NCBI RefSeq assembly: GCF_004563925.1
Contig: NZ_SPNJ01000001.1
Coordinates: forward strand, 992,001-1,056,000
Direction: 5' to 3'
Length of the DNA: 64,000 bases
From: Herbaspirillum sp. 3R11
GTDB lineage: Bacteria > Pseudomonadota > Gammaproteobacteria > Burkholderiales > Burkholderiaceae_D
Of the stretch, positions 35,332-43,689 are shown in pieces. Under the pieces are notes generated by a model that saw only the letters and a program-made list of their open reading frames with translations, did no database searches and was not told the DNA's origin. Made by a program: the position numbers and the translations under genes. Numbering within the stretch: the stretch's first letter is position 1; every line of letters begins with the position of its first letter.

Positions 35332-36140
35332 ATCCGAACCCGTTGCCGGTTACCGAAGCCGATTTGCAGGGCTATGTCGACGGCTTGCTGCCGCAGGAGC
35401 GGTTGGCCGACGTTGCCGCCTGGCTTGAACACCATCCGGAAGAAGCGGAGCGCCTGCGCACTTACCGCCACCAGAACCAGGCCTTGCATCTGCTGTTCGA
35501 TCCGGTGCTGGATGAACCGCTGCCGGCGCGCCTGGCGGCGCGTCCGAGCAGCAACTGGGAATTGCTGCGGCGTTACGCCGCCGTGTTTATCGTCGCGATC
35601 TTTGCCGGCGCCGGCGGCTGGTATCTGCATGGCGCGGCGCAGTCGTCGCCGGTGGGCTGGATTGCCGCCGTGGCGGGTAACGCAACGCGCGTGGATGCGC
35701 CCTTGATGATGGCGCGCCGCGCCGCAGTGGCGCACGCCGTCTATACGCCCGATCCGCGTCGTCCGGTGGAAGTCGGCGCCGACCAGGAAGAAGCGCTGGT
35801 GCGCTGGCTGTCCAAACGCATCGGCGCCGATGTCCGCGCGCCCAAACTCGCTCCCCTGGGTTACGAACTGATCGGCGGACGTTTGCTGCCGGGCCAGAGC
35901 GCACCGGTGGCGCAGTTCATGTACCACGACGGCGCAGGCCGGCGACTGACCTTGTACGTTTCCACCGACCAGGTGCAAAACAAGGACACCGGCTTCCGCT
36001 TTGCACAGGAAGGCACGGTCAACGTGTTCTACTGGATCGACGGCAAATTCGGCTACGCCTTGTCAGGCAGCATCGACCGTGCAGAGCTGGCGCGCATCGC
36101 CAACAGCGTCTACGAACAGCTGGACAAACCGGCCCGATAG
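35328..36140 (+). CDS. Anti-sigma factor, membrane-anchored
   Basis: The 270-residue protein overlaps the sigma gene by four bases. The N-terminal cytoplasmic part (ADLQGYVDGLLPQERLADVA, with EHHPEEAERLRTYR) has the arrangement of an anti-sigma helical domain, with a His-His pair but without an obvious CxxC zinc site. One membrane helix is near residue 90 (AAVFIVAIFAGAGGWYL). The periplasmic part (LGYELIGGRLLPGQSAPVAQ) could sense the signal. It should hold the ECF sigma factor inactive. Confidence 0.88.
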   Translation: MNPNPLPVTEADLQGYVDGLLPQERLADVAAWLEHHPEEAERLRTYRHQNQALHLLFDPVLDEPLPARLAARPSSNWELLRRYAAVFIVAIFAGAGGWYLHGAAQSSPVGWIAAVAGNATRVDAPLMMARRAAVAHAVYTPDPRRPVEVGADQEEALVRWLSKRIGADVRAPKLAPLGYELIGGRLLPGQSAPVAQFMYHDGAGRRLTLYVSTDQVQNKDTGFRFAQEGTVNVFYWIDGKFGYALSGSIDRAELARIANSVYEQLDKPAR

Positions 36141-36165
36141 AACTTGGGCTGGTCCTGAGCTGAGC

Positions 36166-38220
36166 CTAGGCTGATTCAGGTCCATCCTGCGCTACCGGCG
36201 CAGCACGGGGCGGAATGAAGAAATCCACCGGCTTCCTCAGGAAGCGCGCGCACAGCGACTTCAGCAGCGGCCAGCCGTGGCGGAACTTCACCTGGCGCGA
36301 CCGCAGCGCCACGAACAGCGCCAGCGAAAAACTCACCCACAGGTTGACCGTACCGATCGCCAGTACGCCGAACGTCGAGACCGCGATCACGCTCCAGCCG
36401 ACGGTATGGTCGAGCCCGACCAGCGCAATGGCGAAATTGGCCGCCGCAAATGTGATGTGGCGGATGTCGATCGGTAGCCCGAGCAGGAAACCGACGGTGC
36501 CGATGGTGCCCAGCAGGATGCCGAAGTAGAAATTCCCCATCAGGCCGCCCAGGCTGGTTTCCAGATAATCCCCCAATCGCGCCGTGCGCGCCTTGCCCAG
36601 CATGCGGCTGAGCCAGCGTGCGCGGGCCACGCGCTGCGACATGCGCGTATAGAGCGCCTTGTTGTCGTAATAGCCGGAGATCAAGCCCGCCAGGAACAGG
36701 CACACGCCCGCAATCGCTGCGTGGAACAGGGCCAGGCTGGAGAACGGATCGATGTCGTGCAGCAGGTGCTGCGCCTTGTCCGGCGCGACGAAGTGATGGC
36801 CGGCCAGCATGAAGTAGCCGCTCGCCAGCAGATACGCCACCGGGAAGGCGATCGTCAGGTTGCCCAGCACCGCCACGAACTGCGTGCGGATCACCTTGAC
36901 GATCAGTTCGGTCAGGCTGTCGAGATCGAGGTTGCGGCCGTCGCTGCTGTGCAGCCCGGCGGCGATGCGCGAGGCGGTCATGGCCGGCTGCTTGGTCGCC
37001 ACCGTGAAATGCAGCACGTGGATCAGCATGAAGCCGAGCGAATAATTCATGCTGAACAGGAAGGCTTCCACCAGCGGCGCCGCCCGCAGATAGGAGAACA
37101 GGATCTTGATCATCGACATGAAGCCGATGATGAAACCTGCGCCCGCCGCCGATTTGTACATGGAGGCGTATTCGCGCCGGTCTTCGGCGATGTAGTGCTC
37201 GCCGGTGCGGCTGGCGTTTTCGGTGATGTTGCGCGCCAGCAGGTTGATGTTCGCGGCGAACAGGTCGCGCACGGTGTACTTGCGGTTGTGCGCCTCGATC
37301 AGCTCCAGTCCCAGTTCGAGGCCGATGGCGCGCTTTTGCGTTGCCAGCGCCGCGGCCTGTTCAGGCTTACCGACGTCGACCAGCGACAGCAGCTTGCGCA
37401 GGCGGTCCAGATGCTGGTCCAGACGCACCAGCCGGTAAGTGACGGCGATGCTGGTGCCCAGGCGCAGCGTGCTCTTGCGGATGCGGCTGACGACTTCCTG
37501 GCATTGATCCAGCATCACCAGCACGTGGCTGGCGTCTTCCAGCGGCGTCGGGTCGCCATTGAGGTGATGCATGTAGCCATCGAGATAGCGGTGCAGTTCG
37601 ACGTTCTGCATCAGGAACGGTGATTCGAAGGCCTTGACGTCGCTGTAGATGCGGATCAGTTCCGGCTCAATGCCGATCGCGCTGATACGGTAGGACAGCA
37701 CCTGGATGGCCAGCAGGATCTCGGTCAGGGTCTTTTGCTCGTCGAACTTGTCAGCATCGAGGGGCAGTTCATCATCGGCGTTTTGCAATACGGCGAACAA
37801 CGCAGCCCAGTCATCGACCGGCACCGCGCGCATCCACAGATAGTCGGTGTTGAAGGGGAACAGCTGTTCCAGGCAGTCGGACAGGTAGCGCTCATCCAGC
37901 GCCGGCGGCAGCACGCGGTAGGCGAGGCGGCGGTGCAGTTCGGAGAAGAAGCCGTCGTTCGACAGGATGCCGATGTCGGTGTACAGGCTGGTCTGGCGTC
38001 GCATTGACAGCAGATGCAGCAGGTGATGGCGCAGCGCGGCGGCGTGGTGCGGATGCTGCTGCAGCAAGTGCGTCAGTGTGCGCACGTTAGTGATGGCGAG
38101 TTCCGGCGCTTCGCGCTTTTGCGGGCGCAGGGCCTTGACCAGTGCAATCGCATGGTCGAGGTCGCTGCCGGCGGAGGTGGTGGCAAGAGCGGCGCTGATT
38201 TTTTCTAATAGGTGGAGCAT
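36166..38220 (-). CDS. Membrane protein of the family annotated 'site-specific recombinase' (PF10136-like)
   Basis: The 684-residue protein has a soluble N-terminal half (LTHLLQQHPHHAAALRHHLL, SDCLEQLFPFNTDYLWMRAV) and at least five hydrophobic helices in the C-terminal half (for example ALFHAAIAGVCLFLAGLISG and ILLGTIGTVGFLLGLPIDI). This is the look of the betaproteobacterial family called Gcr or site-specific recombinase. I see no tyrosine- or serine-recombinase catalytic motif, and the membrane topology argues against a DNA recombinase, so the traditional name is probably wrong. It is a single gene, convergent with the anti-sigma factor gene. Confidence 0.78.
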   Translation of the reverse strand: MLHLLEKISAALATTSAGSDLDHAIALVKALRPQKREAPELAITNVRTLTHLLQQHPHHAAALRHHLLHLLSMRRQTSLYTDIGILSNDGFFSELHRRLAYRVLPPALDERYLSDCLEQLFPFNTDYLWMRAVPVDDWAALFAVLQNADDELPLDADKFDEQKTLTEILLAIQVLSYRISAIGIEPELIRIYSDVKAFESPFLMQNVELHRYLDGYMHHLNGDPTPLEDASHVLVMLDQCQEVVSRIRKSTLRLGTSIAVTYRLVRLDQHLDRLRKLLSLVDVGKPEQAAALATQKRAIGLELGLELIEAHNRKYTVRDLFAANINLLARNITENASRTGEHYIAEDRREYASMYKSAAGAGFIIGFMSMIKILFSYLRAAPLVEAFLFSMNYSLGFMLIHVLHFTVATKQPAMTASRIAAGLHSSDGRNLDLDSLTELIVKVIRTQFVAVLGNLTIAFPVAYLLASGYFMLAGHHFVAPDKAQHLLHDIDPFSSLALFHAAIAGVCLFLAGLISGYYDNKALYTRMSQRVARARWLSRMLGKARTARLGDYLETSLGGLMGNFYFGILLGTIGTVGFLLGLPIDIRHITFAAANFAIALVGLDHTVGWSVIAVSTFGVLAIGTVNLWVSFSLALFVALRSRQVKFRHGWPLLKSLCARFLRKPVDFFIPPRAAPVAQDGPESA

Positions 38221-38313
38221 GGGTGCAATGAAGAAGGAACGGAGGCCAGTGTAAGCGGTTCAGGGGCGCAATCTTAACCTGTGTAAAACAAAGATAAGGA
38301 CATGTGATTTTCG

Positions 38314-38340
38314 TAAAGAGATGTCAGATTGTGTCGCTAA
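38314..38340 (+). promoter_or_regulatory. Sigma-28 (FliA)-like promoter
   Basis: TAAA at 38314-38317, a 15-base spacer, then GTCGCTAA at 38333-38340. The consensus is TAAA-N15-GCCGATAA, so the -10 matches six of eight bases with exact spacing. The start codon of the small gene is 39 bases further on. Confidence 0.6.
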
Positions 38341-38379
38341 CGGGGAGTTGCATAAGCCTGGTTAGTAAAAGGAGTCATC

Positions 38380-38562
38380 ATGGAGATTGCATCTCTGGCA
38401 ACTGGTGTCGCAACCGCCTGGCTGGCGAAAAAAGCTGTGGAAGGGATAGGTTTGGACCTGACCAAGGTCGCCAACCACGTCGTCGACGACGTGATCGGCC
38501 TGGTCAGTCCGGCCCTGCCAGCCAACCCGAATATCGGCCGTCTCATCAATACCAAGGCCTGA
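38380..38562 (+). CDS. Small YjfB-like protein, copy 1
   Basis: The 60-residue product has AAAGGAGTCATC directly before its ATG, a strong ribosome site. It begins MEIASLATGVAT, has a central amphipathic stretch, and ends LPANPNIGRLINTKA. That end is nearly the same as in the second small gene 228 bases downstream, so both are real paralogues. The start and length fit the YjfB 'putative motility protein' family, although this copy is divergent in the middle. A sigma-28-like promoter precedes it and a terminator follows, so it is a single transcription unit. No signal peptide or membrane helix is obvious. Confidence 0.68.
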   Translation: MEIASLATGVATAWLAKKAVEGIGLDLTKVANHVVDDVIGLVSPALPANPNIGRLINTKA

Positions 38563-38597
38563 GGGGGGAGGAAACCGGATTATGCGGGTTTCCATTC

Positions 38598-38628
38598 AAT
38601 CGCATCCGTCACGGGTGCGATTTTTTTT
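38598..38628 (+). terminator. Rho-independent terminator
   Basis: AATCGCATCCG pairs with CGGGTGCGATT (one G-T), loop TCA, then eight T. It ends the first small YjfB-like gene. Confidence 0.88.
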
Positions 38629-38735
38629 GGCCGCAAGCTACCGCGAACGTCGTGATGAATTGCTAAGTCTTTGTTTTATTGGCAATAAATGGAGTAAAAA
38701 ACTTCGTCTATTTTTGTAAAACGTCTTGATTGTCG

Positions 38736-38762
38736 TAAAGAAATACGAAAAGATGACGTTAT
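38736..38762 (+). promoter_or_regulatory. Second sigma-28-like promoter
   Basis: TAAA at 38736-38739, a 15-base spacer and GACGTTAT at 38755-38762, five of eight matches to GCCGATAA. The stretch TCGTAAAGARATR is shared with the promoter of copy 1, which strengthens the call beyond the consensus match alone. Confidence 0.52.
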
Positions 38763-38789
38763 AGGGTGACATCATCAAAGGAGTGAATC

Positions 38790-38975
38790 ATGGACGTTGG
38801 TAACATTCCCGCCGTCGCTTCGGCACTTGCCGCGAAAGAGACAAGTGATTCCGTCAATATTGCGATGCTGAAAAAGGCGCTCGATGTCCAGGCTACTACT
38901 GCCGTGGGCCTCTTGAATGCCTTGCCTCTGCCTGCCAATCCAAATATCGGTCGCAACGTCAACACTGTTGCCTGA
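38790..38975 (+). CDS. Small YjfB-like putative motility protein, copy 2
   Basis: The 61-residue product starts MDVGNIPAVASALA, continues NIAMLKKALDVQATTAVGLL and ends LPANPNIGRNVNTVA. The MDI start, the LKKALD helix, the L-lp segment and the end LGxxIDvxA-like pattern are those of the YjfB family (PF14070), named for a putative role in motility in Bacillus. CAAAGGAGTGAATC precedes the ATG. It has its own sigma-28-like promoter and terminator. The role in Gram-negative bacteria is unknown to me. Confidence 0.72.
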   Translation: MDVGNIPAVASALAAKETSDSVNIAMLKKALDVQATTAVGLLNALPLPANPNIGRNVNTVA

Positions 38976-39001
38976 TTTTTGATTGTCGGTCTTGTGCTTT
39001 G

Positions 39002-39026
39002 AAATCGCCCTCCGGGGCGATTTTTT
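39002..39026 (+). terminator. Rho-independent terminator
   Basis: AAATCGCCC, loop TCCG, GGGCGATTT then further T. It ends the second YjfB-like gene. Confidence 0.88.
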
Positions 39027-39065
39027 GTTTCTGGCGCAGTTTTATCATCTTGATATAAATTACAC

Positions 39066-39102
39066 AATAAATTAGTCATTTTATATGTATGACTAATTTG
39101 TT
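39066..39102. promoter_or_regulatory. Long inverted repeat in the hipBA promoter
   Basis: Arms of 14 bases (39066-39079 and 39089-39102) pair with one mismatch; the inner nine bases ATTAGTCAT / ATGACTAAT are perfect around a 9-base spacer. The site is AT-rich and sits about 70 bases before the hipB start, as expected for an antitoxin operator. Confidence 0.6.
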
Positions 39103-39176
39103 ATGCATTTCCTTGCTTTTTCAGAAATGCATAATAAAATGGACATCAAGCCCATCAGCACAATTTATTATGCAAT
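39095..39176. promoter_or_regulatory. Three copies of an antitoxin-type half site
   Basis: Related 16-mers occur at 39095-39110 (reverse, reading AAATGCATAACAAATT), 39125-39140 (AAATGCATAATAAAAT) and 39161-39176 (reverse, ATTGCATAATAAATTG). The last covers the hipB start codon. The common core is TGCATAAYAAA. Repeated sites in a hipB leader suggest cooperative autoregulation. Confidence 0.58.
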
Positions 39177-39466
39177 CACTTCTCGCCCTCGGCAGTCAGA
39201 TCCGCAGCGCTCGCAAGGCCCGGCAACTCAGTTCGACCAGCCTGGCCGAGCGCAGCGGCATCCATCGCAATACCCTGCAGGCACTGGAAACCGGCAAGGG
39301 CAATATCGAGCTCAGCAAACTGCTGTCCATCTGCACCGAACTCGGGCTGGAGCTGTTGCTGGTGCCGCGGGAAGTCTCGGCACAGCGCGCCGCCGAACAA
39401 GGCGGTGAGGGCGAGCGCACGGAATTGTCCGAACGTCTGCACGCCTTGATGAGGAACGGATCATGA
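39170..39466 (+). CDS. hipB: HipB-type antitoxin, XRE family
   Basis: I start at ATG 39170 (MQSLLALGSQIRSARK), 98 residues; the frame is open further upstream but runs through the operator repeats. The helix-turn-helix covers residues about 8-60: IRSARKARQLSSTSLAERSG, then IHRNTLQALETGKGNIELSK. It should bind DNA at the promoter repeats and neutralise the kinase encoded next, with which it overlaps in ATGA. No ribosome site is evident, which together with the operator over the start may keep expression low. Confidence 0.87.
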   Translation: MQSLLALGSQIRSARKARQLSSTSLAERSGIHRNTLQALETGKGNIELSKLLSICTELGLELLLVPREVSAQRAAEQGGEGERTELSERLHALMRNGS

Positions 39467-40788
39467 GCATGTTGCGATCCCTGCGCATCCGTCTCGGCGT
39501 CACTGAAGTCGGTTCGCTGTTTGCCCTCGACGATGGGCGCGTGTATTTCCGCTTCGACGATGCCTACGCCATCGACCCGAACCGACCGGTGCTGTCGCAG
39601 CTATATCGCGGCTCGACTGAAGAGCGCACCGTCGCCCAATTGCTCAATCCCGCGCTGGAGGCCAATCGCGGCGACGGCAAGGGCGGCTTGCCGGCGTTTT
39701 TCCAGAACCTGCTGCCGGAAGGCCAGTTGCGCAAGCACCTGATCGAGCGCGCCGACCTGGCGCCGGACGACGAATTCGGCCTGCTGGCGTATTGCGGCAA
39801 GGATTTGCCGGGCGACGTGTCGGCCTTGTCGGAAACCCTTGATGACCGCCATCTTGGCCGCCTGATCGGGCAGGGCCGCGATAGCTATGAAATGAGCGCC
39901 GGCCAGTTGCCCACGCCGGATGGGGAATCGATCTCCGGCGTGCAGCCCAAGATCGGGCTGGTCCGTGCCACGGGCGGACGTTACGTGATGCGTTCCAAGG
40001 ACGCGCGCGGCGCGCATTTCATCGGCAAGCTGCCGGCCTCGGATTATCCGCAGATGCCGGAGGTGGAGTTTTCCTCGCTCGCATTGGCGCGCGCTGCGGG
40101 TGTCCAGGTGTGCGAGCACGAATTGGTGCCGCTGACGGCGATCGCGGATCGCTTGCCGTTCGGGCTGCGCAGCGATGCTGAGAATTTCCTGCTGATCCAC
40201 CGCTTCGACCGTGACGCCGGCACCGCGACCGGGCGGCTGCACATGGAAGACTTCGCCCAGATCACCGGCACTCCGGCCGCTGCCAAATATGCCGGCACCT
40301 ATGCAGCGCTCGGCGTGGTGCTGCAAGAGCGCAGTATCAAGGGAGAGGAAGACCTGTTCGAGTTGCTGCGCCGGATCAAGGTGAACGAACTGCTCGGCAA
40401 CTTCGACGCCCACCTCAAGAATTTCAGCATGCTGTATCGCACGCCGCAGGCGGCTGAGCTGTCACCGGCCTATGACATCGTGGCGTATTCGGCTTACCTC
40501 GCCGGTCACGGTCACGCCTTGGCGTTTGCCCCCGGCGAGAAGGCGCGCCAACTGCTGACGCCGGCGGTGCTGCGCGAGCTGGCCAATATCTGGCACATTC
40601 CCGAACCCAAGCTGCAAATGGTGCTGGTCGACACCGTCGAGCGTGCGATGCAAAGTTGGCCGGCGTTGTTGCAAAGCCTGCCGCTCAATGACACCCAGCG
40701 CAGCCGCATCAAGGCGCATCTGGACAACAACCCCAGCGTGATCGCCTGGCAGCGCCGCGCCGCGCGCAAGATCAGCGGCAAGGCATGA
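39463..40788 (+). CDS. hipA: HipA-type serine/threonine kinase toxin
   Basis: The 441-residue protein has the N-terminal HipA subdomain (FRFDDAYAIDPNRPVLSQLY, FFQNLLPEGQLRKHL) and the kinase part with GVQPKIGLV, HRFDRD, NELLGNFDAHLKNFSMLY (catalytic Asp and Asn) and LSPAYDIVAY (Mg-binding Asp). E. coli HipA phosphorylates glutamyl-tRNA synthetase and slows growth; the target here is not known. The length matches E. coli HipA. The start overlaps hipB by four bases. Confidence 0.93.
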   Translation: MSMLRSLRIRLGVTEVGSLFALDDGRVYFRFDDAYAIDPNRPVLSQLYRGSTEERTVAQLLNPALEANRGDGKGGLPAFFQNLLPEGQLRKHLIERADLAPDDEFGLLAYCGKDLPGDVSALSETLDDRHLGRLIGQGRDSYEMSAGQLPTPDGESISGVQPKIGLVRATGGRYVMRSKDARGAHFIGKLPASDYPQMPEVEFSSLALARAAGVQVCEHELVPLTAIADRLPFGLRSDAENFLLIHRFDRDAGTATGRLHMEDFAQITGTPAAAKYAGTYAALGVVLQERSIKGEEDLFELLRRIKVNELLGNFDAHLKNFSMLYRTPQAAELSPAYDIVAYSAYLAGHGHALAFAPGEKARQLLTPAVLRELANIWHIPEPKLQMVLVDTVERAMQSWPALLQSLPLNDTQRSRIKAHLDNNPSVIAWQRRAARKISGKA

Positions 40789-40801
40789 TGAAGGACATCA
40801 C

Positions 40802-41704
40802 ATGAAACCCACCGCGCCTTTGCCGCTCAGGGACGGCGTCGCACCAAGCTATCTGTGGCTGCAGGAGGCTGCGGGTTTGTGGAGCAACATGCTGGACTTC
40901 CTGACGGCGCGTTTTCCCGGCGTGACGGAAGAGGCGTGGCGGCAACGCATGGCGCGCGGCGAAGTGGTGAATCAGGACGGCGTCATGCTGACTCCGGCGT
41001 CGCCTTACCGGCGCGGCGACTGTATCTTTTATTACCGCGACCTGGAAGGCAGCGAAACGCCGATTCCCTTCACCGAACAGATCCTGCATCAGGATGCGCA
41101 TCTGCTGGTGGTCGACAAGCCGCATTTCGTGCCGGTGATCCCGACCGGCCGCTTCCTGCACGAAAGCCTGCTGGTGCGCCTGAAGAAGAAAACCGGCCTG
41201 GCCGACCTGACGCCGATCCACCGGCTCGATCGCGAGACCGCCGGCGTCATCATCTTTTCGCACAATCCCGCCAGCCGCGGCGCGTACCAGGCGATGTTTC
41301 AGCAACGCACGATGGACAAGACCTACGAAGCGCTGGCCGGGATGCTGGAAGGGCGCAGTTTCCCCTTCGTGCATCGCAGCCGCATGGTCGACGCCGACAA
41401 ATTCTTCCTGATGCGCGAAGAAGAGGGCGAGCCCAACTCGGAGACGCAGGTCGATCTCATCGAGCGGCGCGGCGCACTGGGTTTGTACCGCCTCAATCCG
41501 GTCACCGGGCGCAAGCATCAACTGCGCGTGCACATGGCGGCGCTCGGCATTCCCATCGTCAACGACAACTTCTATCCGCACGTCGTACCGGCCGGCATGG
41601 CGGACAACTACGACGCGCCGCTGAAACTGCTGGCGCGCTCGATTGCCTTCACCGATCCGCTCAGCGGCGACGTGCGTTACTTCGAAAGCCTCAGGACCCT
41701 TTAG
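40802..41704 (+). CDS. RluA-family RNA pseudouridine synthase
   Basis: The 300-residue protein has an N-terminal S4-like part (MLDFLTARFPGVTEEAWRQR, GEVVNQDG), the catalytic motif TPIHRLDRETAGVIIFS with the nucleophilic Asp, and the late RLNPVTGRKHQLRVHMAALG typical of RluA/RluD-like enzymes. It converts uridine to pseudouridine in rRNA or tRNA. Which position it modifies cannot be told. The start follows AAGGACATC and lies 13 bases after hipA, so cotranscription is possible but is probably incidental. Confidence 0.92.
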   Translation: MKPTAPLPLRDGVAPSYLWLQEAAGLWSNMLDFLTARFPGVTEEAWRQRMARGEVVNQDGVMLTPASPYRRGDCIFYYRDLEGSETPIPFTEQILHQDAHLLVVDKPHFVPVIPTGRFLHESLLVRLKKKTGLADLTPIHRLDRETAGVIIFSHNPASRGAYQAMFQQRTMDKTYEALAGMLEGRSFPFVHRSRMVDADKFFLMREEEGEPNSETQVDLIERRGALGLYRLNPVTGRKHQLRVHMAALGIPIVNDNFYPHVVPAGMADNYDAPLKLLARSIAFTDPLSGDVRYFESLRTL

Positions 41705-41728
41705 CTTTCCCGCTGTTTTTTCTGCTCC

Positions 41729-42655
41729 TCAGGCGTGTTGCAGCATCAGATCCAGGTTCTGCACCGCCGCGCCGGAAGCACCCTTGCCGAGATTGTCGAA
41801 CACCGCCGACAGCAGCACGTGTCCGTGCTCCTCATTGATGAACACACCCAGATCCATGTTGTTGGTGCCGTTGAGCGCTTGCGGATTCAGATGCGTCAGC
41901 GTTTTGGTTTCTTCCAATGGAATCACGCGTACATGCGCAGCGCCGGCATAGTGGCGCTCCAGCGCGGCATGCAGTTGCTTGCCCTCGACGCCGGCCAGCA
42001 GGCGCAACTCCAGCGGGATGGTCAGCACGATGCCCTGGCGGAACGCGCCATAGGCCGGCACGAAGATCGGACGATGATCGAGGCCGGTGTAGCGCTGCAT
42101 TTCAGGCGGGTGCTTGTGCGCCAGCGCCGTGCCGTACAGCTGGAAGGCCAGCGCCTGCGCGCCTTGCGGGCCTTCATATTGTTCCACCGAGGGGCGGCCG
42201 CCGCCCGAATAACCCGACACCGCATGTACGCTGACCGGATAGTCGCGCGGCACCAGGCCGGCTTCGATCAGCGGGCGCAACAAGCTGATCGCGCCGGTCG
42301 GGTAGCAACCCGGATTGGTCACGCGCGAGGCCGTGGCGATGCGCTCTGCCTGGCCGGCGTCCATTTCCGGGAAACCATAGACCCAGCCCGCCGTGGTGCG
42401 ATGCGCCGAACTGGCGTCGATCACGCGTACGGCCGGATTCTCGATGGCGGCAACCGCGTCGCGCGCAGCGGCATCCGGCAGGCACAGGATGGCGATGTCG
42501 CAGGCGTTGATGGCTTCGGCGCGACGGGCTGCGTCCTTGCGCTCGGCGGCCGGCAGCGTCGCCAGTTGCAGGTCGCTGCGATGACGCAGGCGGTCGTGGA
42601 TCAACAGACCGGTGGTGCCCTGGTCGCCGTCAATGAAAACAAGAGGTTTGGCCAT
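41729..42655 (-). CDS. argC: N-acetyl-gamma-glutamyl-phosphate reductase
   Basis: The 308-residue protein is of the short ArgC type 2. It opens with [20 protein letters not shown] (NADP-binding), has the catalytic Cys in [18 protein letters not shown] and the family block [11 protein letters not shown]. It reduces N-acetylglutamyl phosphate to the semialdehyde in arginine synthesis. No other arg gene is in the window. It is transcribed away from the LysR gene, with about 150 bases between starts. Confidence 0.95.
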   Translation of the reverse strand: MAKPLVFIDGDQGTTGLLIHDRLRHRSDLQLATLPAAERKDAARRAEAINACDIAILCLPDAAARDAVAAIENPAVRVIDASSAHRTTAGWVYGFPEMDAGQAERIATASRVTNPGCYPTGAISLLRPLIEAGLVPRDYPVSVHAVSGYSGGGRPSVEQYEGPQGAQALAFQLYGTALAHKHPPEMQRYTGLDHRPIFVPAYGAFRQGIVLTIPLELRLLAGVEGKQLHAALERHYAGAAHVRVIPLEETKTLTHLNPQALNGTNNMDLGVFINEEHGHVLLSAVFDNLGKGASGAAVQNLDLMLQHA

Positions 42656-42804
42656 GATCGCGTTCCTTCGCTGAACAATTAACAGTTAACAATTGGGAGA
42701 GATGAGGCACTCATCTTCGGCGTCTTGTTAAAATAAGAAAAGTTGAATTTAATAACGACAACATTCAGTTTTTCTGATTCAGATCTTTTAACCCGAGGTT
42801 CGCC

Positions 42805-43689
42805 ATGAGAGAAATCAACCTGGACCGCCTGCGTACGCTGGTCGCCATCGCCGACCATGGCTCCTTCGCCGAGGCGGCGCGCGTGTTGCATCTGGCGCCG
42901 CCGACCATCAGCCTGCATATTGCCGACCTGGAAGAGCGTATCGGCGCAGCCTTGCTGTCGCGCAAGCGCGGCCAGATCCGGCCGACCACCATCGGCGAAA
43001 CCCTGATCGAGCGCGCGCGCCGCCTGCTGGCCGATGCCGAGCAGGCGCTGGAAGACGTGCAGCGGCAGGTGCAGGGACTGGCCGGACGCGTGCGACTGGG
43101 CGCTTCGACCGGCGCGATTGCGCATCTGTTGCCGCAGGCGCTGGAGGTGCTGGGCCAGGATCATCCCGGCATCGACGTGCAGGTGGAAGTGCTGACCTCG
43201 CAGGACACCTTGAGCCGGCTCAGCGAAGGCACCCTTGATGTCGGTCTGGTGGCCTTGCCGCAAACGCCGGTGGCGCGGCTGGTGGTGCAGCCGTGGCGGC
43301 GCGATCCGGTAATGGCCTTCCTGCCGTCCGGCTGGCGCAGTCCGGCCCAGGTCACGCCCGAATGGCTGGCGGCGCAACCGCTGATCCTCAACGATGCCGG
43401 CACGCGCTTGTCGCACCTGACGCAGGAATGGTTTGCCGGCGGCGGGCAACGGCCGGCGCCACGCATCCAGCTCAACTACAACGATGCGATCAAGAGCCTG
43501 GTGGCGGCGGGTTACGGCGCAACGCTATTACCGCACGAGCAGGGCGCGCCGCTGCCCGATCCGCGCGTGCAGATGCTGCCGCTGCGGCCGGCCTTGTGGA
43601 GACAATTGGGGATTGCGCATCGCGCGGAGAATATCGAACGCCCGACGCAGCACGTGCTGGACGTGCTGTGGCGCTTTAGCCTGGACTAA
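42805..43689 (+). CDS. LysR family transcriptional regulator
   Basis: The 294-residue protein has the LysR HTH at the N-terminus (INLDRLRTLVAIADHGSFAE, then AARVLHLAPPTISLHIADLE) followed by a periplasmic-binding-protein-like effector domain (VRLGASTGAIAHLLPQALEV). It is divergent from argC. Divergent LysR genes usually control their neighbour, but arginine control of a type 2 argC by LysR is not something I can support, so its target is open. Its stop is overlapped by the stop of the convergent GntR gene. Confidence 0.92.
   Translation: MREINLDRLRTLVAIADHGSFAEAARVLHLAPPTISLHIADLEERIGAALLSRKRGQIRPTTIGETLIERARRLLADAEQALEDVQRQVQGLAGRVRLGASTGAIAHLLPQALEVLGQDHPGIDVQVEVLTSQDTLSRLSEGTLDVGLVALPQTPVARLVVQPWRRDPVMAFLPSGWRSPAQVTPEWLAAQPLILNDAGTRLSHLTQEWFAGGGQRPAPRIQLNYNDAIKSLVAAGYGATLLPHEQGAPLPDPRVQMLPLRPALWRQLGIAHRAENIERPTQHVLDVLWRFSLD

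Noticed and set aside
36166-38220. Mobile element suggested by a 'recombinase' family name
   Set aside because: No flanking repeats, no integrase motif, and the protein is a membrane protein.
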